From Labedaea rhizosphaerae (GTDB lineage Bacteria > Actinomycetota > Actinomycetes > Mycobacteriales > Pseudonocardiaceae), in NCBI RefSeq assembly GCF_004362825.1, contig NZ_SNXZ01000001.1, positions 434,001 to 498,000 on the forward strand: a stretch of 64,000 nt of DNA, given 5' to 3'. The first letter of the stretch is position 1. Each line of letters starts with the position of its first letter. Below the pieces are notes generated by a model. It was given only the letters and a program-made list of their open reading frames with translations. It made no database searches and had not been told where the DNA came from. Position numbers and translations under genes: made by a program. Of this stretch, positions 56,252 through 64,000 are shown piece after piece.

Positions 56252-56974
56252 TCAGTACGGGTCGTAAGGTTCGTCGTGGCCGAGGACGCGCGCGACGGGC
56301 CGAAGGCGCAGCCGCAGCAACACCTTGATGACCACGTTGCGGGCGAACCACGGCAGCTCGCGCAGCACCCGCAACCGGTCCTTTGTGGTCGGGCGCCGCA
56401 AGGCGAAGCGCGCCAGCGAGCCCGCGCGGTCCACGTACGTGTACCGCGATCCGAACAGGATCTTCGCGATGGTCCCCAGCGTGACGCCGATCGACGAATA
56501 GCAGTCGTGGACCAGGATTTCGGCGTCGGCGGGCAGGTGCCGCGACCACAGCAGGTCGTCGGTGTAGGTCCAGTAGTCGTGCTTGCCGTCGACGTAGAGC
56601 AGGTCGATCGGCCGGTCCCACGTCGGGCGCAGTTTGGTGCTGTAGCCGACGACCAGCTCGACGACATCGTCCAGCCCCGCGGCCGCGATGTTCGCCTCGA
56701 AGCGTTGCCGCGTCGGCGATCCGCCGAAGAGCTTGCCGTCGACGAACGCGTCGACCGCGATCACCCGAGCGCCACGAGCGCGCGCGGCGAGACCCAGGAT
56801 GATCGTGGAGCGGCCCTGGTGGCTGCCGATCTCCACCACGAGCGCGCCCGGCCCGAGCCGGCCCACGGCATCCCACAGCGCCCGGCCCTGCGCCTGGGTC
56901 AGCCAACCCGGCACCGGCTCGGCGCGCCGCCATGCCGCGTCGAAGTCCGCTTCCTCACGCACGTGCGAGACCAT
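56252..56974 (-). CDS. Class I SAM-dependent methyltransferase
   Basis: 240 residues. Motif I VVEIGSHQGRS, then RVIAVDAF and LLYVDGKHDYW match the Methyltransf_24 type. Basic C-terminus (RLRLRPVARVL) may contact membranes. The ATG 56974 is preferred over the overlapping TTG 56980/GTG 56977. It is divergent from the arabinofuranosyltransferase-like gene, so a role in modifying envelope glycans or lipids is plausible; the substrate is unknown. Confidence 0.85.
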   Translation of the reverse strand: MVSHVREEADFDAAWRRAEPVPGWLTQAQGRALWDAVGRLGPGALVVEIGSHQGRSTIILGLAARARGARVIAVDAFVDGKLFGGSPTRQRFEANIAAAGLDDVVELVVGYSTKLRPTWDRPIDLLYVDGKHDYWTYTDDLLWSRHLPADAEILVHDCYSSIGVTLGTIAKILFGSRYTYVDRAGSLARFALRRPTTKDRLRVLRELPWFARNVVIKVLLRLRLRPVARVLGHDEPYDPY

Positions 56975-57008
56975 CACCAATCCAATCCCCGACTGCTGGG
57001 TCTGACAC

Positions 57009-57014
57009 TAGGAT
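57009..57014 (+). promoter_or_regulatory. Candidate -10 box for the leaderless AftD-like gene
   Basis: TAGGAT ends 7 nt before ATG 57022, with no ribosome site between. The 47-bp gap to the divergent methyltransferase holds both promoters. Confidence 0.45.
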
Positions 57015-57021
57015 CCCTTCG

Positions 57022-60000
57022 ATGGCGGCCATAGTGGAACAGCGCGAGCAATCGCGCTTTAGGGCTGCCGACAAGCTGATCCACTCGCGGTTGTTCCGCA
57101 GGCCAAGCACGTGGCTGGTGCTGGCGCTCGTCGTGGTTTCGCTGCTGCAGCGCCCCGGCCGGGTCACCTTCGACACCAAACTGGACCTCTCGGTCGACCC
57201 CGCCGCGTTCCTCGCCCGCGCACTGCACTTGTGGAACCCGCAGGCCACCAGCGGCGAGCTGCAGAACCAGGCTTACGGCTACCTGTTCCCGATGGGCCCG
57301 TACTTCGCGGTCACGCACGCGGTCGGCCTGCCGACGTGGATTTCCCAGCGCCTGTGGTCGGCGTTGCTGCTGTGCCTGGCGTTCGGCGGCGCGCTCCTGC
57401 TCGCCCGCGCCATGCGCATCGGCACCGAGCGCTCGCGGCTGATCGCGGCCATGGCGTACGCGCTCGCGCCGCGGATGCTCACCGAGATCGGCCCGCTGTC
57501 GGCGGAGATGCTGCCGGCCGCGTTGCTGCCGTGGGTGATGCTGCCGCTGGTCCGCGCCAAGGAGATCGGGTCGCCGCGCAAGGCCGCGCTCTGGTCGGCC
57601 GTGGCCGTGTTCCTCATGGGCGGGGTCAACGGCGCGATGGTGCTGATGTCCCTCGTGCTGCCGGGGTTGTGGCTGCTCACCCGGCGCTGGACACGCGATC
57701 ACGTCAAGCTGGTGCTGTGGTGGTGCGGCGGCCTGCTGCTGGCCACGCTCTGGTGGATCCTGCCGCTGCTGCTGCTCGGCGAGTACTCGCTGCCCTTCCT
57801 CGACTACATCGAATCGGCGACCAACACGACCGCGCCCATGTCGCTGTTCGAGGTGCTGCGCGGCACGAACCAGTGGGTGGCCTACGTCTTCTCCGGCACG
57901 CCGTGGTGGCCGTCGGGCTGGCTGCTGATCGACAACTGGGTGCTGATGCTGGCGACCGGCCTGGTCGCCGCGGTCGGCCTCGCCGGGTTGGCCCGGCCGG
58001 GGCTGCGGCACCGCAAGTTCCTCGTGCTCGGCGTCGTGGTCGGGCTGACCCTGCTCACCATCGGCTACGTCGGCACGCTGGACAGCCCGTTCGCCGGCAC
58101 GGTCCGGCACCTGCTCGACGGCCCGCTCGCGCCGCTGCGCAACGTCCACAAGTTCGAGCCGGTGCTGCGGCTGCCGCTGATGCTCGCGTTCGCGCACGGC
58201 ATCTCGGTCGCCGGCACCCGGGATGCCATGGTGCGCAAGGGGAAACTGGCTCTGGGCGTCGTGCTGGTGGTCGCCATGGCGGCACCGGCGTGGCTGGGGA
58301 CGCTGCGCCCGGGCGCGGGCTGGGACGACGTGCCCGGCTACTGGCGTTCGGCGATGACGTGGTTGTCCGACACCGACGCCAACGCGCGTGCGTTGCTGCT
58401 GCCCTCCACCGGCTTCGGCGAGTACACGTGGGGCCGCACGGTCGACGAGCCCGCGCAGGCGCTCGCCCGTTCGCCGTGGGCCGTGCGCAACCAGGTGCCG
58501 CTCGGCTCGGAGGGCAACACCCGGCTGATGGACGTGGTCGACGACGCGCTCGCCGACGGTCGCGGCGCACCCGGCCTGGCCGACCTGCTCGCTCGGTCGG
58601 GGTTCCGGTTCCTGGTGCTGCGCAACGACATCGACCGGGCCAGCACGCACGCCCCGCCGATCGCCGTGCTGAGAGCGGGTCTCGCCGCGTCTCCCGGCAT
58701 CCGGCCCGCGGCGAGCTTCGGCCCGGCACTGGAAGGCATCCCGTCGCTGGAGATCTACGAGGTGCAGCGCCCGGTGCCGCTGGCCACCACCGTGTCCACA
58801 CGCGACATCCCGACGGTCAACGGCGGCCCGGAGTCGTTGCTGCCGTTGCTGGATTCCGGCTTGTTGCGGGCCGACCAGCCGACCGTGCTCGCGGGGGACG
58901 GCGGCTCGCCCGGCGGACCGGTGCTGGGCACGGACGGCTTACGCCGCAAGGAACGCAACGTCGGCGACGTGCGGGACAACCTGAGCCAGACGTTCACCGC
59001 GACCGAACGGCCCCGCCAGCAACGCCCGACGCTGGACGTGCTGCCCTTCGCCGGTGAACAACACCAGACGGTGGCGGCCTACCGCGGGATCCGCGACGTG
59101 ACGGCGTCCACGTCGGTCAGCTTCGCCGACTCGCTCTCCGGCTCCGACCCGTCGCACCTGCCGTTCGCGGCCATCGACGGCGACGAGGCCACGTCGTGGG
59201 TCTCGTCCAGCTTCACCGGCCCGGCCGGGCAGTGGCTGCAGGTCGAACTGGACACGCCCCGCGTGCTCGAGGACGTGAACCTGTCGCTCGTGGACGACCT
59301 GCGGGTGGGCTGGCGGCCGACCAAGATCCGCATCACCACCAACATCGGCTCGGTCGACCACGACGTGACGCCCGGGGCCGGGCCGCACCGCTACGCCACC
59401 GCGCCGGGCCTGACCAGCTCGGTCCGGGTCACCGTGCTCGCCGTGGACGGCGACCGGCAGGACGGCAACGTCGGCATCGCCGAGCTGTCCATTCCGGACA
59501 CCACACCGCAGCGGGCGATGGCGACCCCGAACGACCTCCCCCGCGGGGCACCGGCGTCCTTCGCCTTCTCCCGCGGCACGACCCCGCGCTACGCGTGCGT
59601 GACGACGCCGCAAGGGCCGCGCTGCGACGCCGATCTGGCCCGCCAGGGCGAGGAACCCGAAGGCGTGCACCGGCTCTTCACCGTCGGCGCGGACGCGACC
59701 TACCAGGTGCAGGGCACGGTGCTGCCCACGCAGGGCGGCATCAACCCGGTCGGCCAGCGCGGGCTGATCGCCACCGTGTCGACGCAACTGGGCGCCGATC
59801 CGACCGCCGGCGGCGTGAGCGCCATCGACGGCGACCCGAACACCGGCTGGATCGCCGACGTCACCGACCCGCAACCATGGCTGCGCATGCTGTGGAACGG
59901 CAAGCGCACCATCGACGGCCTGCGGATGATCACGACGTCCGCCGAAGCGGCGCCGACCAAGGTCGAGGTGATCACCGAGAAGTACGACCAGGTGCTGCCG

Positions 60001-61068
60001 GTCGCGCCGGACGGGAGCGTCACGTTCCCGCCGACCAGCACCGACCACCTGCAGATCACCATCCTCGCGTACGCGGGGCAAAACCCGTCGCAGCTCGGGA
60101 AACCGCCCGGCATCGCGGAACTGACCGTGTCGGGCCTGTCGGACGTGCTGACGCCGTTGCCACCGCAGACCCCGTTCACGCTGCCGTGCGGCGCCGGCCC
60201 GACGGTGACCGTGGACGGTTTCGACTACAAGACGTCGGTGCACGGCACGATGGCCGACGTGCTGGCGCACCGGCCCCTGCCGCTGCTCGCGTGCCCGGAC
60301 CTGGCGCAGGGCATCGAACTGAAGCCGGGCGAGCACGAGGTGAGCACCGCGCACACGGCGACGTTCGTGGTGCAGGACCTGTCATTGAGCCAGGGCACCT
60401 CCGCACCCCCCGTGCATCGCGCGACGACGGTCCAGACCTGGGAGACCAACCACCGCGTGGTGCGGGTGGCCCCGGGCGACGCGGCGGTGCTGTCGGTCCC
60501 CGAGAACGCCAACGACGGCTGGGTGGCCACTGTGGACGGTCACCCGCTGGCCCGCACCCGCGTCGACGGCTGGCAGCAGGCGTGGCTGGTGCCGGCCGGG
60601 GCGGGCGGCGTGGTGACCCTGGACTTCACCCCGGACACGTCGTACCGGACGCGCCTGCTGATCGGCTTCCTGGCCGCGCTGGTCCTGCTGATCGCCGTCG
60701 CCATTCCCGCTCGCCGCCGCACGCTTCACCTGCCGGAAGGCGGCCGCCGCTGGATCCCGATCGTGCTGGTGGTGCTGACCGGCGCGCTGGGCGGCATGCT
60801 CTCGCTGGTCCTGGTGATCGGCTGCCTGCTGGTCCGCCAGGTCAAGCGCCGCTGGCCGCCGTGGATCGCGCTGGGCGGTGTCGTCGCGGCGACGGTGATC
60901 GCGGTCGCCGGAAGGTTGCTCGACCTGGGCCAGGACTGGGCCTACGGCGCTCCCGCGCAAGCGGCCCTGCAGCTCGCGGTGGCCGCCGTGGTGGCGACGT
61001 GCATCGACTGGTTCATCGAGGCCGAACACCGAGCACCCCGGACCCGCCACAGCCACATCCGCGACTGA
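57022..61068 (+). CDS. AftD-like alpha-(1->3)-arabinofuranosyltransferase (GT-C)
   Basis: 1348 residues. The N-terminal GT-C membrane domain has about 11-12 helices (to ~430) with the outer loop Asp-rich motif FDTKLDLSVDP (usual GT-C acidic position) and LAPLRNVHKFEP. A periplasmic part has two discoidin/CBM-like domains (about 700-830 and 920-1050; IDGDEATSWVSSS, IDGDPNTGWIADV), followed by a beta domain and four C-terminal helices. AftD adds alpha-1,3-arabinofuranose to arabinogalactan from DPA. Length and layout match mycobacterial AftD (~1400). ATG 57022 selected; leaderless. Confidence 0.9.
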   Translation: MAAIVEQREQSRFRAADKLIHSRLFRRPSTWLVLALVVVSLLQRPGRVTFDTKLDLSVDPAAFLARALHLWNPQATSGELQNQAYGYLFPMGPYFAVTHAVGLPTWISQRLWSALLLCLAFGGALLLARAMRIGTERSRLIAAMAYALAPRMLTEIGPLSAEMLPAALLPWVMLPLVRAKEIGSPRKAALWSAVAVFLMGGVNGAMVLMSLVLPGLWLLTRRWTRDHVKLVLWWCGGLLLATLWWILPLLLLGEYSLPFLDYIESATNTTAPMSLFEVLRGTNQWVAYVFSGTPWWPSGWLLIDNWVLMLATGLVAAVGLAGLARPGLRHRKFLVLGVVVGLTLLTIGYVGTLDSPFAGTVRHLLDGPLAPLRNVHKFEPVLRLPLMLAFAHGISVAGTRDAMVRKGKLALGVVLVVAMAAPAWLGTLRPGAGWDDVPGYWRSAMTWLSDTDANARALLLPSTGFGEYTWGRTVDEPAQALARSPWAVRNQVPLGSEGNTRLMDVVDDALADGRGAPGLADLLARSGFRFLVLRNDIDRASTHAPPIAVLRAGLAASPGIRPAASFGPALEGIPSLEIYEVQRPVPLATTVSTRDIPTVNGGPESLLPLLDSGLLRADQPTVLAGDGGSPGGPVLGTDGLRRKERNVGDVRDNLSQTFTATERPRQQRPTLDVLPFAGEQHQTVAAYRGIRDVTASTSVSFADSLSGSDPSHLPFAAIDGDEATSWVSSSFTGPAGQWLQVELDTPRVLEDVNLSLVDDLRVGWRPTKIRITTNIGSVDHDVTPGAGPHRYATAPGLTSSVRVTVLAVDGDRQDGNVGIAELSIPDTTPQRAMATPNDLPRGAPASFAFSRGTTPRYACVTTPQGPRCDADLARQGEEPEGVHRLFTVGADATYQVQGTVLPTQGGINPVGQRGLIATVSTQLGADPTAGGVSAIDGDPNTGWIADVTDPQPWLRMLWNGKRTIDGLRMITTSAEAAPTKVEVITEKYDQVLPVAPDGSVTFPPTSTDHLQITILAYAGQNPSQLGKPPGIAELTVSGLSDVLTPLPPQTPFTLPCGAGPTVTVDGFDYKTSVHGTMADVLAHRPLPLLACPDLAQGIELKPGEHEVSTAHTATFVVQDLSLSQGTSAPPVHRATTVQTWETNHRVVRVAPGDAAVLSVPENANDGWVATVDGHPLARTRVDGWQQAWLVPAGAGGVVTLDFTPDTSYRTRLLIGFLAALVLLIAVAIPARRRTLHLPEGGRRWIPIVLVVLTGALGGMLSLVLVIGCLLVRQVKRRWPPWIALGGVVAATVIAVAGRLLDLGQDWAYGAPAQAALQLAVAAVVATCIDWFIEAEHRAPRTRHSHIRD

Positions 61069-61070
61069 GG

Positions 61071-61176
61071 TTTTCCACAGGCACCCGGTTGTCCACAGAT
61101 CCCGCCGAACCCCGTTCCCACCCCGCAAACCCGATAGACTGGCTGAGGGGGAGCCCCCATGGGCAGGGTGGGGCTT
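61071..61176 (+). repeat. DnaA-box-pair intergenic element, copy 5
   Basis: TTTTCCACA (61071-61079), 9 bp, TTGTCCACA (61089-61097), 37 bp, TAGACTGG (61135-61142), hairpin GCCCCC...GGGGC to 61176. It begins 3 bp after the AftD-like stop, same orientation, in the convergent gap before the flippase gene. The first 35 bases match copy 4 almost exactly. Confidence 0.85.
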
Positions 61177-61242
61177 TCCCAACTCCAGGTAACGCGATTT
61201 CTGTTGCGCGGCAAGGGTTTCAGCGAATTCTTGATCGGATCG

Positions 61243-62478
61243 CTACCGGCGCAGGTGCAGTGGCGCGTACGACTTCCGGTCACACCACTCCACGACACCC
61301 CCGCCGACGGCAAGTCCCGTCACGGTCAACAACGCCCCGGTGACCACCTGCGTCGTCGACCCGTGCAGCCACCCGATCACCAGCACGACCTCGGCCACCA
61401 CGGCGAGCCACACCAACGCCGACGACCGCCGGTCCGCGCTCGCGATCCGCGCGTACAACAAGATCTGCACCAGCGACAGCATCGACCCCGCGAGCGCGAA
61501 CGGCCACACCGGCATCGTGCTGCCCGCGTAGTCCGCGCCGCCGACCAGCCCGATCACGTGCCCGCCGAACACCGCCGCGCCGAGCACGAACACGCCGTCG
61601 ATCGCGGCGCACACGGCCAGCGCCACCGGCACCGCCCGGCGCCGCCCGTCCGCGTGCACCAGCCGCGGCAACACCAGCACCCCGACGGCTTGCGGCAGCC
61701 AGTACGCGATCTTCGTGATCACCGCACCGACCGCGTACTCCCCCGCGTCGCGCGCCGGGAGCGTGTGCCGCGCCAGCACCAGGTCCAGGTTCACCAGCAA
61801 CACCAACGCGAGCATCGCCTGCGTCGCGTGCACGACGTCGCCTGCGGCCGTCCGCACGAACCGCGAAGGCCGCGGCCGCCCGCACACCACCCACCCGATG
61901 AGCGCCACCACCAGCGAACCCAGGGCCGCCCCGGCCAGCGCCACCGCCGACGCACGCCCGGCCAGCAAACCGGTCATCGTGCCGCCGACCTTGCCCAGCC
62001 CCTCCAACGCGACGAGCCCGGCCAGCAACCCGAACCGCCGCGTCCCCTGCAACAAGCCGTGGAAGAGCCCCAGCAAGGTCAACGGCCCCAACGACAACGC
62101 CAGCCAGACGACCGGCCACGGCCCGCTGAGGTGCAGCAACGGCACCAGCAGCGGAACGGCGAGCAGTCCGGCCGCCGTGACGCAGGCGCTCGTGGCCAGG
62201 CCCAACCCGACCAACGAGCGCCGGTCGGCACCGCCCGCGGCCACCCGCAGCGCGACGGCCGTCTGCAAGCCCATCGCGGGCACGATGCCGATCACCAGCA
62301 ACGCCAGCAGGGAGCTCAACTCGCCGAACAGCGCGGGCACCAGCAACCGCGCGGCCACCACGTTGAGCACGTAGCTCGCCGCGTTGTTCCCGGCGAGCGC
62401 GACCGAGACCAGCACCGCTTCCAGGCGGGCGCGCCGCGCGTCGGCCGCCGGGAGCGGCGGCGCTTGCGTGGCGGCCAT
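61243..62478 (-). CDS. MATE/MVF-superfamily polysaccharide or lipid flippase
   Basis: 411 residues, about 12 membrane helices. The opening NNAASYVLNVVAARLLVPALFGELSS resembles Wzx/MurJ-like proteins (Polysacc_synt), and FHGLLQGTRRFGLLAGLVALEG is the second-helix-pair segment of the family. Likely flips lipid-linked sugars across the membrane for envelope glycan assembly, matching the neighbours. ATG 62478 has GAGGTG upstream. Divergent from the truncated membrane protein. Confidence 0.85.
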   Translation of the reverse strand: MAATQAPPLPAADARRARLEAVLVSVALAGNNAASYVLNVVAARLLVPALFGELSSLLALLVIGIVPAMGLQTAVALRVAAGGADRRSLVGLGLATSACVTAAGLLAVPLLVPLLHLSGPWPVVWLALSLGPLTLLGLFHGLLQGTRRFGLLAGLVALEGLGKVGGTMTGLLAGRASAVALAGAALGSLVVALIGWVVCGRPRPSRFVRTAAGDVVHATQAMLALVLLVNLDLVLARHTLPARDAGEYAVGAVITKIAYWLPQAVGVLVLPRLVHADGRRRAVPVALAVCAAIDGVFVLGAAVFGGHVIGLVGGADYAGSTMPVWPFALAGSMLSLVQILLYARIASADRRSSALVWLAVVAEVVLVIGWLHGSTTQVVTGALLTVTGLAVGGGVVEWCDRKSYAPLHLRR

Positions 62479-62557
62479 GGGACACCTCGAGTTACCGGCG
62501 AGTAATTTTGCGACGATAGCCCGGCCGGGGCGCCGGTGGGAACGGCGGATCGTCGGT

Positions 62558-62563
62558 TACCTT
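62558..62563 (+). promoter_or_regulatory. Candidate -10 box upstream of the last gene
   Basis: TACCTT lies 29 bp before GTG 62593, with GGAGGG between them as ribosome site. Short 5' leader, divergent from the flippase start. Confidence 0.35.
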
Positions 62564-62592
62564 GGCCCGACCGTCGGCGGAGGGACTCGGGC

Positions 62593-64000
62593 GTGCGGCC
62601 AGGGATGTGGCGGTTGCGGCGTGCGGCACTGCCGCTGACCGCTGCCGCGCTCGCGCTGCTGGTCACCGCGCCGCTGCTCGGCCGTGGCTTCACGCTCAGC
62701 TACGACATGGTGTTCGCGCCGCGCCAGTACCTCGGGCCGGACGCGCTGGGCACGGGGTCGGCCCTGCCCCGCTCGGTGCCCGCCGACGCCGTGGTCGCGC
62801 TGCTCACCACCGTGGTCCCGGGCGACATCCTGCAGCAGCTTTTTTTGACCGGGTCAATCTTTGCCGCGGCGCTCGGCGCCGGCCGGCTCGTCCCGACGAA
62901 CTCCGTGCTGACCAGGCTCGTCGCCGCGACGGGGTACGCGTGGAGCGCCTACGTGGCCGAGCGCCTGTTCATCGGGCACTGGCCATTGCTGGTCGCTTAC
63001 GCGTGCCTGCCGTGGATCACCATGGCCGCCCGCCATCTGCGCGACGGCAAGCCGAAAGCCGGCGCACGGCTGATCCTCACGTGCGCACCGGCCGCGCTCA
63101 CCCCGCCTGGCGGCTTGCTGGCCGCCGGCGTCGCACTCGTCGTTGCCGGGCCGCGCAAGGCATGGCTCGCCGCGGCCGTGTCGCTCGTGCTGAACGCGCC
63201 GTGGTGGCTGCCGTCGATCCTGCACCCCGGCGGGGCCCTCACCGAGACCGCCGGCGTGGGCGCGTTCAGCGCGCGTGCGGAGAACTGGGGCGGCGCGGTC
63301 CTCAGCGTGCTGGGCACCGGCGGCATCTGGAACGCCGACGTGGCACCGGAAAGCCGCGCGGGCGCGCTGGTGCCGGTGCTGACCGTCGCCGTGGTCGCGT
63401 TGGCGCTGCACGGATTGCGGGCACAGCGGTGGGCCCGCGGGCTGACGTTGCTCGGCGCGTTCGGCGTGGTGGTGGCGTCCTTCGCGACGCTGCCCGGCGG
63501 CGCCGCGACGCTCGAGTGGGCCATGCGCACGGTTCCCGGCGCGGGCATGTTGCGGGACGCGCAGAAGTGGGTGGCCTGGTGGGCGCTGCCGATGGCGATC
63601 GGGTTCGCCCTCGCCGTCGAGCTGATCGGCAAACGGTTGCGCAGTAGCAGTGCGCGCCGTTCTCTGCTGGTGGCCGGGGTGCTGGTGCCGGTGCTGGCCA
63701 TGCCCGACCTCGCCCTCGCCGGCTGGGGGAAGCTGGCCGCGGTGCGTTACCCGCCGGACTGGCTCGCGGTGCGCGACCACCTCGACGCCGACCCGCGACC
63801 CGGCGACGTGCTCGTGCTGCCGTTCCAGACGTTCCGCCAGTTCGGCTGGAACGACGACCGCACGCAGCTCGACCCCGCGCCCCGGGTGCTGCCGCGCACG
63901 GTCGTCGCCGACGACTCGCTCCCGGTCAACGGCGTCGTCGTGCCCGGTGAGGACCAGCGCGCGGCCGCGGCCCGGCGGCTGGTCGAGCACGGCGGTGACC
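62593..64000 (+). CDS. GT-C-like polytopic membrane protein, 3' truncated by window edge
   Basis: Open to the right edge; 469 codons seen. At least ten membrane helices and a downstream segment with a soluble fold. It shares the layout and several motifs with AftD: the early outer-loop Asp (SYDMVFAPRQY), the cluster GTGSIFAAA..., and a later MLRDAQKWVAWW equivalent to the LRNVHKF of the AftD-like gene. I infer a second GT-C-type arabinosyl/mannosyltransferase or lipid-sugar handling protein. GTG 62593 follows GGAGGG by 8 nt; ATG 62605 is the inner option. A run of seven T (62840-62846) inside the frame is unusual in a GC-rich gene. Confidence 0.75.
   Translation, partial: MRPGMWRLRRAALPLTAAALALLVTAPLLGRGFTLSYDMVFAPRQYLGPDALGTGSALPRSVPADAVVALLTTVVPGDILQQLFLTGSIFAAALGAGRLVPTNSVLTRLVAATGYAWSAYVAERLFIGHWPLLVAYACLPWITMAARHLRDGKPKAGARLILTCAPAALTPPGGLLAAGVALVVAGPRKAWLAAAVSLVLNAPWWLPSILHPGGALTETAGVGAFSARAENWGGAVLSVLGTGGIWNADVAPESRAGALVPVLTVAVVALALHGLRAQRWARGLTLLGAFGVVVASFATLPGGAATLEWAMRTVPGAGMLRDAQKWVAWWALPMAIGFALAVELIGKRLRSSSARRSLLVAGVLVPVLAMPDLALAGWGKLAAVRYPPDWLAVRDHLDADPRPGDVLVLPFQTFRQFGWNDDRTQLDPAPRVLPRTVVADDSLPVNGVVVPGEDQRAAAARRLVEHGGD

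Noticed and set aside
27429-61097. Chromosomal origin of replication, because of DnaA boxes
   Set aside because: Boxes occur as isolated pairs over 34 kb with no dnaA, dnaN, gyrB or A/T-rich unwinding region.

Overview
The window is a high-GC (roughly 70%+) actinomycete chromosome segment, most likely from the Pseudonocardiales (Saccharothrix/Lentzea/Actinosynnema-type). Signs for this are strong GC bias at third codon positions, many GTG starts, 1-4 nt stop/start overlaps between operon genes, SARP/AfsR-type regulators, LAxTG surface proteins, and an AftD-type arabinofuranosyltransferase of arabinogalactan-making actinobacteria. No tRNA, rRNA, CRISPR array, phage module or insertion sequence was recognised. 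Both edges cut genes: a TPR regulator on the left and a polytopic membrane protein on the right.

Layout. 1-3780: tail of a TPR (AfsR/STAND-like) protein, an XRE-TPR regulator with an N-terminal CxxC pair, and a divergent Cys-rich protein plus small HTH. 3774-8542: SDR + TetR facing a UvrA-like drug-resistance ATPase and a siderophore-interacting flavoprotein. 8539-17764: a leftward operon of FN3/propeller surface protein, MoxR ATPase, DUF58, transglutaminase-fold membrane protein and Ser/Thr kinase-fold membrane protein; the last two lack their catalytic residues. 18066-23243: histidine kinase + OmpR regulator divergent from SARP-P-loop regulator, LuxR protein and a second OmpR regulator. 23240-33185: metabolism and stress genes (AKR, EamA, Lrp, SnoaL-like, secreted C39 peptidase, AhpD-like, NarL two-component pair, MazG, LAxTG protein, HIT, ATP-grasp). 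33177-33945: a cluster of very small genes. 34013-40121: enoyl-reductase-like protein, lipoprotein, HrpA helicase. 40376-45084: SPFH-RHH-GPP34-GPP34 operon divergent from a Nat-type ABC exporter. 45211-54241: single metabolic genes, a WYL/NmrA pair, an ECF sigma factor, Pip and a long-chain acyl-CoA ligase. 54354-64000: SBP-VWA protein, methyltransferase, AftD-like GT-C enzyme, flippase and a second GT-C-like protein, which looks like cell-envelope glycan work.

The most unusual features are: (1) a dispersed intergenic element, five copies, each starting 3-44 bp after a stop codon, with two DnaA-box-like 9-mers exactly 9 bp apart and (four copies) a TAGACTGG motif 37-38 bp further on followed by a G-rich hairpin; (2) the MoxR/DUF58 operon whose kinase and transglutaminase both look like pseudoenzymes; (3) an over-represented near-palindrome CCACAGTGG; (4) the chain of tiny overlapping genes at 33.5-33.9 kb next to an ATP-grasp gene; (5) the SPFH-GPP34 operon.

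All calls come from reading sequence and translations by eye. Family names rest on remembered motifs, not database searches, and residue positions are hand counts.
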